64,000 nt of DNA from Trichuris trichiura (Eukaryota > Nematoda > Enoplea > Trichinellida > Trichuridae), in the NCBI GenBank assembly GCA_037903355.1, contig JBAJFE010000023.1, positions 2,108,001 through 2,172,000 of the forward strand. The letters are read 5' to 3'. This document shows, piece after piece, positions 1 to 9,900 of the stretch (its first letter is position 1; each line of letters opens with the position of its first letter). Position numbers and translations under genes: made by a program. The notes under the pieces are model-generated. The model saw only the letters and a program-made list of their open reading frames with translations. It ran no database searches and was not told the DNA's origin.

Positions 1-1516
1 TAAAGGCTTTGATTTTCCAAACTACCCCTACGCAAGGGCACTTTGACTAATTAGCGTATTATAAGTGTAATTTGGTGAGCTTGTCCTGAAAGCTCATTTG
101 TCACGTGACATTTTGGTATTCTCCTGCTCTTTGTGCTCCTGGCGCTGACGTAAAGCACTTTTTTCCAGTTATGTATGACGTAATTCTTGCGTAAAAATCC
201 CAGCGTTTGCACTGACTCATGGGTTTGTAATTTTAAATTTCACCAGCCTTTTCTACCGCTGCGCTTTTTCCTTTCGATAAAAAGGGTGTAAGGAGGACCG
301 GTGAAAGCATGCTTTCCATCAGCGTTGGAAAACACCTTAGCTTCAACAATACTGAACCATTTTGTGCACAAATTGGCCAGTAATGCCGGCATCGTTCTGA
401 CGTCACATCGCAATCTCTTTTAGCTAGCAGCGTTTCGATAGAATAGGTGCAATTGGGTTCTAAGGTTAAAAGCGTTATGCGATCAGAAAATGTGAAAGCA
501 ATTAAGGTGACGCGTTCTGATGCTTCCATTTTGTGACCAACGTGGGCAATTATCACTTTTGCTATGAAAAAGTTTGCACTTTTCATTCGCTTACGGCAAC
601 ACGTCACGGATTGAAAAGTTTTCAACTGCAGTCAATTAAACCAATAAGAAAAAAGGGGTTGCATAGCAAATGTTGAACGCAGTTTTGGTTATAGCTGATA
701 TAAGCTGCCTGCATACCATACGAAGTGTATAATGTGCTTTTGTCAAACGTGTTTACTTTTGCATTGTTGCTACGTGCGAGTGTTTGCTTTTCGGTTTTTT
801 AAAACTATCTCTGTTTGCGATCGTTTCGCCGGTTGGGATTCATAGATTGCCTTAGTTTGTTTGGACGACGAGGCCCTTTCGGTAGTTTACTCGGCTTTTC
901 AATTAAGCCATTCTTTCGCCGCAATAATTTCCTAATAGACGTCAAGGAACAATTTTTCCGTTTCCTGTTTTCTTCCCGTATTCAGCTCTGCTGAATTGAC
1001 GACGTCATTTGTTCAAATACTGCATCAGCGCGTAAATGGGTAATTGGGTTAATCACGCGAATTGTGGTTGCCCAGGAAAAGTGGGACAAGAACTTTTCCA
1101 CTCGTCGAATATTGGAACATTTCCCGGTCGAGTCTTTTACTACCGATATTTGCTAGCTTTATAGCGTCACTTTTAGAGGTCATCAGTCATGTTTTTCGCA
1201 GCTGTAGCAAAAACGTCGGAACACTTCGCAAATTAAAAACTTCCTAGAAAAAAAAGCATTGTTGATTCGCAGGTTCACAGTTTTTTGAGATTTCAATTTG
1301 CACTTTTCGCTTAACTGTCATTTTTGTTAAGGTTTGGTCTTCTTGAATGCCTTCAATTAAATGCAACAACTACCTGCGCGCTTCCAGTTTTTATCAATTT
1401 TTCGTTTTGCCTTCTAGATTAAAAATTTCTTTTTTTTTGCTGCTTTCAAGTGTTGCAACTCGTTTCGTCGTTTCTGGAAAACGACCGCAAAGTGCCATTT
1501 AACGCTTTTCATTCAG
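1..1516. other. Stretch with no recognisable gene
   Basis: Presumably intron and/or 5' flank of the RUNDC1-like gene. A minus-strand open frame of 130 codons (233-625) has no recognisable motif and no ATG at its 5' end, so I do not call it. No repeats or RNA genes were seen. Confidence 0.4.
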
Positions 1517-1921
1517 GTATTGTTAACAACAATTGACGGCATTCTGGGCAGTCACGTTAAATTGCGACGCACTAATGATGCTATGTTCAAGGCGTTCGTT
1601 TCGGCAGCGCTGAAGTAAGTTACCTCATCTCGGACAATCGCTTCTGCCTGCAATTGCCATTTTCAGCCGTCGGAAGCTAGCACCATGGTTGCGCATGGTT
1701 TTCCGTTGTCAGCAGGTAATGGAAGAGTGCTACGCGTCTTGGAGCTACATATGCGTTGTTGGTAAGTTCATTCATTCTCCGTATTTACGTTGTATACTCG
1801 GCTTTTCATTACAGGAATAGACGAGACGTGCAAGTTGTTGGATCGACTAAGTCGCTTTTACTATTCTCTGCCAGTTGACCTTGCTGTCAGGCCATTCACT
1901 GCCATGAACGACGCCTTCTAG
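1517..1921 (+). CDS. RUN domain protein, RUNDC1-like, 3' part only
   Basis: Three exons (1517-1614, 1667-1761, 1815-1921) join in phase through introns of 52 and 53 nt with GTAAGT donors and TTTTCAG/TTACAG acceptors, giving 99 residues and a TAG stop. The peptide has a RUN-domain-like end: an 'LRRTNDAMFKAFV' stretch, then 'APWLRMVF' and, near the terminus, 'LPVDLAVRPF'. From memory this resembles the C-terminal RUN domain of RUNDC1. RUN domains are helical modules, often linked to small GTPases and trafficking. The first exon here follows an acceptor at 1511-1516, so the 5' part must lie upstream; I could not find it in 1-1510. An AATAAA at 2046-2051 is a plausible polyadenylation signal. RUN fold is fairly likely; the RUNDC1 assignment is less certain. 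Confidence 0.7.
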
Positions 1922-2045
1922 TCGCTTGCCAATACGAGGTTCATTTTCTTCTGGTCATATTTTCTCACGAGCTTATTGTGCAACAGTTTGAAAACCATTT
2001 TGGCGTGTCAAAAAAATTTCATTCCTTTCCGTTGCTTTCCTATGA

Positions 2046-2051
2046 AATAAA
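2046..2051 (+). promoter_or_regulatory. Polyadenylation signal AATAAA
   Basis: An exact AATAAA hexamer lies 125 nt after the RUNDC1-like stop codon, on the same strand. Confidence 0.5.
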
Positions 2052-2802
2052 ATTTGCATCAAATCATCGTACGAGAAATTCGAACCGGCATTAGTGGCAA
2101 TTTCGAGTCATTATCTTACATTATTGTTGCGTAGAGAGTAATGTGTGACGGAACGACGTGTCAACTATTGAAACCGTAGTCATTGTTTTTGCGCAATTTG
2201 CAACCGGCAGTCAATCGTGCCAACCAGTTGGAACAAGAGCGCAATAAGGAAAGCGATAGTGTTATTTGCCACTGTCCATAAATGCCTGTCGTCGTGACGC
2301 GCAAGTTGAATACGTCCAACGCCAGCAGGTTGATAACGTACGAGTGCTTCCAGTCAATCACTAAAGGCCGGTGGCGGCGGCGGCCGGTTTAGTTACGCTC
2401 AATAGGTTATTTACAAATTGGCCCCTACAGCCTTTCGCGTCGTCAGCTCAAAGTGGCCTCTCCCAAAATACAGTAATAAAGAATGCAGGTTAACATATTA
2501 AATAACAGGCAAACATATCGTACGGTCAACTGGCGTGCGGATCCATCTAAAATCTACACTGTTAATCACTTGCTTTGCCGACTTGGTGAAGTAGTCATCC
2601 AAGCAGTGCTTGTTGAAAGTCACGCGGAGTCGAAGTAAAAGGTTGGCAACGGCTTTACTCTTTTTTTTCTTCTTTGACGGTGCGTTGGCGTTGATCGCTT
2701 TGTTGAACGTCCGCACGGGACGCTGCAAAAATGAATAATGCGTTTCGTCTTCTTATCGTCCGTTCTTCTAGTGCAAATAGTTGGCGCGCCGCCAGTAATT
2801 AC

Positions 2803-2820
2803 CAAATTTCTTTTTCGTAG
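2803..2820 (+). promoter_or_regulatory. Likely trans-splice acceptor of the NHERF mRNA
   Basis: A pyrimidine-rich tract ending in TTTTTCGTAG finishes 5 nt before the NHERF ATG at 2826. A 3' splice site with no visible upstream coding exon and such a short leader is what spliced-leader addition would leave. An ordinary 5' UTR intron is the alternative. Confidence 0.45.
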
Positions 2821-2825
2821 AAGCG

Positions 2826-4438
2826 ATGTTGTCATCAGCGGCTGACGCACCGCCATTACCGCGCCTCTGTCTCCTTATTAAAGCTTACGCCGAAGAGGAA
2901 TACGGCTTCAATTTGCACGCCGAAGCTGGCAAAGGACAATATATTGGCGGTGTAGATTTTGCAAGTCCCGCAGAGAAAGCTGGCCTCTGCCAGGGTGACA
3001 GAATTGTTGCTGTCAACGGAATATCCGTAGCGGAACTTTCGCATAAGGAAGTGGTCGCTAGGATCAAAGAGGATCCTCTAAAGTGTCGGCTAACCGTTAT
3101 AGACGAAGCCGGCGAGCTTTGGTACAAACAGCGCGGTATGGTTGTGCCTATAGACGTTCCCGCGGATGGTCAGTCAAATTCCATAAGTTACACACGCGAT
3201 AATGGTGTCGTCGATTTGGCCAAGGTCAAGAAACCGTTGCCTCGCCTTTGCAAGTTAGTCAAAGACTATCAGGATCAAGAATATGGCTTTAGCTTGCATG
3301 CCGAAAAGGGTCGTGGTCATTTAGTTGGCGAAGTAGACAAGGACTCTCCAGCTCATCGCTCCGGCCTTGAGGAGGGTCAGAGGATTGTCGGAGTTAATCA
3401 AACCATCATTTACATCACTTCATCGCACAAGGTATGCGCATATACAGTCTGTAGCAGAATTACCACTCGTATGTCTTTCCTTTGTGTTCTTCCTTTAGGA
3501 TGTCGTTCGACTAATCAAACAAGATCCGATGCAGGTCGAACTGCTTGTTGCTTCGCCAGAAGTAGATGAATGGTACAGTGAACATGGTGTCGAATATTCC
3601 TTTGACGAGGTAGAAAAACCACCCAATGAGGGACCAATCGCCGTACTTTCACGATCGGAAAATTCCATTCGGCCTACGCTGGATGAAAAGTCGCGAGTAA
3701 GACAAAACGTTGATTGATGTAACATCGTGCCTACGATTAGCATACAATGCCCTAATTCCAAGTCGATTGTTCCTTCCCAAAGAGCGATTAATTGTTCGAA
3801 AACTTACCGATCAGAAGTCGAAGCAGTTACTTCCCTCACAGTCCTAGTTTTCTTTGTAATTTTTTTATCTTATTATTTTTGTGTAGTTTCGCAGCAGATG
3901 CATTACTGTAGGAGCTTTGCGCGAGTTCGTTATTTTCAAAGCGTCTTGCATTCGCGAGATGCTTTCAGCTGTAAACAGGCTTTATCTTTGACTGTCATTT
4001 CTCTTATCCAAGCAGAAATCCAGTTCGACAAACCTTTTTCATGCGCCAACATTTCAGACGGACACGTCGGTAACATCCACACCTCCACCGGCGGAGAGGG
4101 AGTCTGTAAGCGCGACGAAAAAAGGATCGGTAATTTTGTACACGTTCGGAAGAGATCAAGCGTATGTATTTTAAGCCTATAAGCGACCGTATGAATGGTT
4201 CCGTGGATTCAAGCAGAAGTGTATCAGGATCCCGGACTTCCGGTAAGAGAAAAGTTTAAAAAGAGGCGCTGTTGCTTGCTTCAAGGAAGCTTTCCTTTCA
4301 GGTGAATTGAGCGGCGATGCGTGGACTCACTTGACCGCTGCCGAAATGCGACAGCATTTGCAACGGCATAAAAAGTTCGATCCCCGCAATCAACAATTGA
4401 GCATGGAGAAAAAATACGAAATTGCGCAAAATTTATGA
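2826..4438 (+). CDS. NHERF-type scaffold, two PDZ domains plus ezrin-binding tail
   Basis: Five exons (2826-3431, 3499-3696, 4058-4105, 4176-4242, 4302-4438) keep phase throughout and encode 351 residues, close to vertebrate NHERF1 (358). PDZ1 covers about residues 11-95, with the carboxylate-binding loop YGFNL at 26-30. PDZ2 covers about 135-225, with loop YGFSL. Each begins with the NHERF signature LPRLC. The last exon ends in 'LSMEKKYEIAQNL', matching the C-terminal ezrin/radixin/moesin-binding motif of NHERF1/2. The family tethers membrane transporters and receptors under the plasma membrane to cortical actin through ERM proteins. The C. elegans counterpart is nrfl-1. The middle exons encode a low-complexity Ser/Thr/Pro linker. 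The start follows a candidate trans-splice acceptor. Identity is strong; the two short linker exons are the least certain. Confidence 0.92.
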
Positions 4439-5113
4439 TTGCAATTTCTTGTATAGACAATGTGGCAGAAAGAGAGAGGTTTACACTTCAGCGTTCCTAT
4501 TAATGCTTGCCGATTTGGTTTGATGGCAATTGCTAATTTGCATAATTGTCGGGATTTCTCGCTTTGACGGTTGGCCGCTCAGCGTTGAAGAACTTTTCCA
4601 GCTGAGAGAAAGAAGCTCATTGTTTACTAGCCGCCGTCAGTGTGCGACTTTTTTAAAAATGTGTTACAGCTGTGCCTTTACATCCACATTTTATTGGCAT
4701 TCCTTCTTTCCTTGGCTTCCGGGCGTTTGAACGTTTAGTCGACTACGAAGTTCGCTGTGTATTCATTCTGCCGTTCTGACAGGATGATACGGCTGCTTCT
4801 TTTCTTTAGGTGACTTTTTTCCAACAGTATCATCCATTGCATGCCTTGATTTGAGTGGAATTAAATTTGAAGTAAATTTTTTCCGGGTATCCCAAAGTGT
4901 TACCAGCCAGCATTAAGACAATTGAGCCTAAGTAGAGCATTGAACCGCTGTCAATAGGTACATGTAAAAAAGCATAGAAAATGCATGTGGAAAACTACTT
5001 TGTTTTCTCGTTTGCACGCTAGCAAAAGTGATAATGTGCTCAGCCAAGATGCAAAGATAAATGGCACCACTTTGGCAGGTGTGAATGAAGTCTTTCAGAT
5101 GAAATCTGGCAGA
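4439..5113. other. Spacer between the NHERF gene and the hAT element
   Basis: Presumed NHERF 3' flank. No gene, RNA or repeat was recognised; only short frames on both strands. Confidence 0.4.
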
Positions 5114-5121
5114 GCTTAGAG
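5114..5121 (+). repeat. Left target-site duplication of the hAT element
   Basis: GCTTAGAG directly precedes the left terminal repeat and is repeated exactly at 6361-6368. Eight base pairs is the duplication length of hAT transposons. Confidence 0.9.
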
Positions 5122-6360
5122 CAGTGTTTCTCAAGCTTGGGCCCCCGTGAGAACGCTTCCGAGCGTCCGGGCCCCCCTGTTCTGATTGGCCAACTTCGAG
5201 CGCATTGATTGGCCAATTTCAACGCACTGATTGGCTGAAATGGTTGCAACGCTAGAAGGTCAACTATAGCTGTACTGATTTATTTCTGCAAATTGTTTTT
5301 CGAGAAGTCAACAAGAGCTGCTTGGCTCGCCCAGATGCAATCGAACTAGCCTGTCGGTGTTGGGCTCGATCGAGGTAACTCGCAAACATAGATCGCCGCG
5401 TCTGACTATTTGTAGCTGACAGCGTTTCTTGGTCATTAGGTCCGTAATGATACTAAATGCGCGCTCCACTAGACTCGATGAGGGAAGATAAACCAGTAAC
5501 TTTTTTTACCACATCCCATACGCCACAGTACAACTCTAGGATTTCTCTGCAGCCAGAACTGCTGACAACCCTGTGACAACCTGCCCTCCAACTCCACGTT
5601 CAACTGCAACTCCAGCAGCTCTTCTTGCAGTGACATCTTGCAAAACTGAAACGAGCGTAGGAGAGAAGCAACCGTACCGACAAAGTGTTTCCAGAAAATA
5701 TGTGAGCAGCACAGGCAATTCCCTGTCGCTAACGCGGATGCTTGCATTGTAGCTGCGTGGACAATAGACGCGAGGAAAGAAAGGGAAGAAAAAGGGAGCC
5801 GACTTTTCACAGAGCCTGGGCGAGAGATGGTAATCGTTGACAAAATTCTAAGGCAGAGTTATTGCTACCAAGCTGCAGCTGCGAACACGCGCTAATCGCT
5901 GGTTGAATCGTAAAGCAGGTACAAATACATCACAGAAACTATGGCGCATTCTGATAACGCGGACAACCATTCTCTGATGTGAACCATGTGCTCTGCGCTG
6001 AATGCTTCTCAGCAGGAAGCTTTTCTTACCCAACCCTACGCCGGGAAGGTCACGATGACAAACATGCCATCCCTTCTGTCGCGTGTTCTGAATGGTCATT
6101 TTCACGAGCAGTGATTGGTTCATGTGCTGGATTGGGGGTACCCGGTATCACGCATAGCATGCAACTGTATCTTAACCAGTACGCACAGTACCTCACCCTC
6201 GGACCTCACCTTCCGATGCACGACAACACGATGGCCCAGGTGGGGCATGTGCCCCACACAGCTCAAATGGGCCCCCCAACGGACCCCCTGGCGCTCTGGG
6301 CCCCCTGGATTTCACAAGGGCCCCCTTGGTGGGGCACCTGCCCCACCGTGAGAAACACTG
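5122..6360 (-). mobile_element. Decayed hAT-superfamily DNA transposon, 1239 bp
   Basis: The ends are inverted copies of CAGTGTTTCTCA (5122-5133 and 6349-6360), flanked by an 8-bp duplication. Subterminal regions are rich in GGGCCCCC-type blocks. On the minus strand the last coding stretch (about 5495 down to the stop at 5308) keeps the hAT dimerisation region: 'SSLVERAFSII', then 'LMTKKRCQLQI' and 'RRGDLCL', a pattern shared with hAT transposases related to ZBED5-type genes. The full transposase is broken by stops and shifts and the element is shorter than an autonomous hAT. It is therefore an internally deleted, inactive copy. It sits between NHERF and the PCTAIRE kinase gene and disrupts neither. 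Confidence 0.88.
5308..5495 (-). pseudogene. hAT transposase C-terminal fragment
   Basis: An open stretch within the hAT element encodes the C-terminal hATC dimerisation region (motifs ERAFS, KKR, RRGDL) and ends in TGA at 5308. A TAA lies in frame just upstream, and the preceding transposase sequence is out of frame or missing. It is a remnant, not a working gene. Confidence 0.75.
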
Positions 6361-6368
6361 GCTTAGAG
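6361..6368 (+). repeat. Right target-site duplication of the hAT element
   Basis: GCTTAGAG, identical to 5114-5121, directly follows the right terminal repeat. Confidence 0.9.
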
Positions 6369-6987
6369 TTTCAGATGAGCTTTGAGTTTTAATAGAACTG
6401 AAGCGCTGCGCTTGCACACAAGCAAGCAGACAATAAGTCTTTGCTAAAAAAGTTGACCTTGCCAGCTAACGCTAAGCCAATGTCCATTTTGAACTATTGG
6501 ATGAAACCCATCGAAAGTGGACGTAAACGAAATAGACTATGCGCAGGTTGGGGTTGTTTACAAGGAGAAAACGTTAAACCGCGACGCAGAAGTTCAGCGA
6601 AAGCAGTTGACGGTTTGTCCACTACTTTCTTGCGATCGGATAAACTGTTAGTGCTGCAAGGTCTGTCAGCCGAAAGTGAAAGTTCTTCAGTAAATTGATT
6701 TTTGAAAAAATGTTTAACAAGAATAAGAGAACAAAAAACAAATTGACAATTAGTAACAACGTAGCCAATTATAGTGCGTCCAAGCGATGGGAAAGGTTTA
6801 AAAAATAAATATGATGCGCAATGGTCCTTCGCGCTGGTGGGCACATTACAGTAACCCTTTGATCATTATTCATTCCATTACGGGCGCTCCTGCGAAGCTA
6901 TTTTCTGTGCCAAATAAGTGTCAAGGCGGTGCGGGTAGGCGCATGCGAGCGCCTTTCAAGAAGCCACGTCTTGTCGGCGTTTCCTGA
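6369..6987. other. 5' flank of the PCTAIRE kinase gene
   Basis: A plus-strand frame (ATG at about 6480 to 6698, about 72 codons, basic) has no recognisable motif. The rest is presumed promoter or 5' UTR of the kinase gene. Confidence 0.3.
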
Positions 6988-9900
6988 ATGGGTGGCGGCA
7001 GAATGAGGCGCATTAGGGAACGCCTGTCTCAGGCTCTCAAGCCCAACTCTTCTCCATCGGCCATGGTCTGTTCGGAGTCGCAGAATTTTGGACGTTCGCG
7101 CAATTGTTTGTCGAGTCACGATGCCATGCGCCTCCGGTGCTCGCGATCGGCTTGTTGCGTCATGAACGATTCGATTAGCGAACTTGCCGAACGTTTGGAA
7201 GAAAATGGCATAATTGACGAAGAAGGTAAAGAGCGTAGTAGCGTTTCCTCGTATTGTTCTAGTCGATTAGCAATCGTATCCAATTTCAAATTGTAAATAT
7301 CATATTCGACATTTTCCTAGCGTTTTTTCATGCCACCGGCTAGTTTGTTTAGTCACTGTAGCTTACGCACTTGTAAAGTACCTACCGGTTGGCCGTTGCG
7401 AGATTTTTTCCGTCTCTTTCGCTAACTCGCTCACTTTATAGAAGTTGTTCAAAATTTTAACGGAAGTTCTCCGGTGGGCAAGCTAAAAGGCAACTCTTGC
7501 TTTAAGAAGAATCAAAGTTTACAACCTGCGCGACGCTGCGCTGCATACTGTACATGTAAGTTTTTTTACTTCGCTCTGCCGGCAGCGAAACATTATTAGT
7601 CAGACTCTTCTTTCCGAATTTTACAACCTGCTGATGAATAGATGCTGGCGCTGCTAATCATTTCTGAGCCTTCAATTGACCAAACTCTGCGCCTAACTGT
7701 CAATAGTTCTTGTCGTTTTGAAACAGCCAACATTCCTTTTGCCGCTGTGAATAACTTCCTCTTTACTTCCTCGCTTTTTATGCTAATCTTGAGCCTATTC
7801 ATTTTGCGAATGGAGTGGGAGGAAGTACCGGTTTAAAAGTCTGTCATCACTTTTGGCGGTTATAGTTCTTATAACGTAAACAACAAAAAAGGTTATTTTC
7901 AAATTAGAGTAAATACGTACGCATAGGGCTAATGGCCGTTCATTCTTGCCAAGCGCTTCGGCACCTGTGACTTTTCAATGAATTGTCAGTCCTATTACCT
8001 TGTTACCAATTGGCGCTGCGGCATTGCTCGCTGGTGCCCTTTCTGCAAGGTTATATCATCTGTTCGATTCTATTACCGTTGCCGACGCATTTTCGCGCTG
8101 GTACAACTGATTCGATACAGTAAGTATAAGATGCGCAAGTACCTATCTTGCCGCCCGGCATGTTGACAATTTGCAACTTGCAACCTTGCGTTGGTTAGCT
8201 TGCAGCGTTCAACCTGTAAAATACTTGCTTTTCTCTCCGCCGTTAAATTATTTTCGTCCAGGTTCTTGTTAGTGGAATTTTGTCCTGGTTATAGCAATGG
8301 TTGAATTCGTTAAGGACAAAATTTAACTACAGATGCGTTGTCGATTGTCGACAGCAAAATTAGCTTTATAGTTAGGCTTCGATGTTTTACGAGGACGGAA
8401 CCGTGGGGTGACGCTGAAGTTTCGTTTCTTAAAGTAACCGGTCGACAGAAATGGGTGATGCGTTTCGGTCTGTTTGAATTGTTGAATAGTTGAATCAAGT
8501 TGACGTATGTGGTTAACCTTCGTTGTAAAGGTGGTTTTGGAAGATGGTGGCAACGTCAAATGAGAACATCTTAAGCAATGTTGACAATGTGGGCTCCAAG
8601 CAAGAATGTCAATTGGGCCGTGTTTTGTCACTTGTTAGCACGAATACGATGATTGATTTTGAGCTGTCCGCTTTACGAAATCGCCACGTTGATCTAAAGT
8701 GAATGGCAATTTTTTCCGTTCGCTTGGGCAAGCAGCGATTGTTAGCTCCAAAAAATTCCAACAATTAGGTCAACAAACTTTGTTCTCTTTAGCTTCTTCA
8801 CTTTGCGGAGTGGTGGGCAAAAAAAAAGAAATTTGCGTACGCTAAGAAAGCTTTCCCTGTTGAACATATCCATCGCGTAAAAGGTTCCACTCATAGTAGC
8901 GTATGTGACAAACGTAATTGATTGAGAACCTTTTATGGTCTGCTGATCTAATGAATCATCTGCTGCTTCTTTTCCTTCATTTTCTTGCTCTACTGTTAAG
9001 AATTAAGACGTAAAATGAGCGCTGTATTATCTAGGCTCAGATGACATCTGTTAACGCCCAATGATGATTAATCATGTATGCTTTTTCTTTAACTACTGCT
9101 TGAATTGTGCATGTATATGTGAAGCTCATCTTACTGTAGTGTATCGTTTGCGCATTGTAAGCACTTTCTGCGCAGCGAAGTCATCGTAGACGTCGTGACC
9201 AAAGTTTTTCGTTTGTCTTGTTAATATAAATGAACTATTTAATCACTTAATCGCTTATTCATAAGCTTTTCCGACCGCGCGATTTTTCAAGCCCAGTCAC
9301 GAAGGGGCAGACGAAGCTTGTTTTACTTTGTAAGGTCATCTTAATCGTGTCTAATAGACGAAAAGAATTTAAGCTTTTCAAAATCAGCTTTGCTTTCTTG
9401 CTATGCAAATTAGGACATTGTTTCTGCTTTGTGCTACAGAATCTGCCAGCTTCTTTCCGATTGTTCATTTTTTGCGATGCATCCGCTCTGTTCAAAATTG
9501 AGTAATGAGTTCAATTCTCAAAGGCGCGTATTAAAAAAACTTCGCAATTTGTGCAACGTTAAGACGTTAGTCGCTAAAAAGAAGCTTCCGATCTATTGCA
9601 TCATTGTGAAGCTTATTATTAGCAAAAAAATGCGAAGTCTTCAGAATTGACTTGAGACTGACAAGAGTAAATGTGTTGGAAGAAAATTAAACCTTAAAGA
9701 ACCGTTATGAAGCCTGCAATATTCCACAATATAATGTAGCGTAGGTGAGGCCAGATGTGTCCACTTATTTTTAGTCGTTTCACTCCGTTGTTGTTTTTTG
9801 TTACTACCTGAAACAAGCGCGTAATCAAGGGAGTAATCGTCTGTATTTATATGAAGCCGTTCGTGATTAGCAGTATTGTTTCTAGTCAGTGTTTATTTTC

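Larger units (their letters stand above)
1922..2825. other. Intergenic region before the NHERF gene
   Basis: Holds the RUNDC1-like 3' UTR and the NHERF 5' flank. On the minus strand a lysine-rich open frame (about 2498-2720) follows a good acceptor (ATTTTTGCAG). A hydrophobic open frame follows further on at about 2180-2350. I could not join them into a gene or recognise a family, so no gene is called. Confidence 0.3.

Noticed and set aside
233..625. 130-codon minus-strand open frame
   Set aside because: No ATG at the 5' end, no domain, no splice context; its length is within chance for 64 kb read in six frames.
6115..6417. Proline/glycine-rich frames on both strands at the right end of the hAT element
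   Set aside because: They arise from the GC-rich subterminal repeats and have no family.
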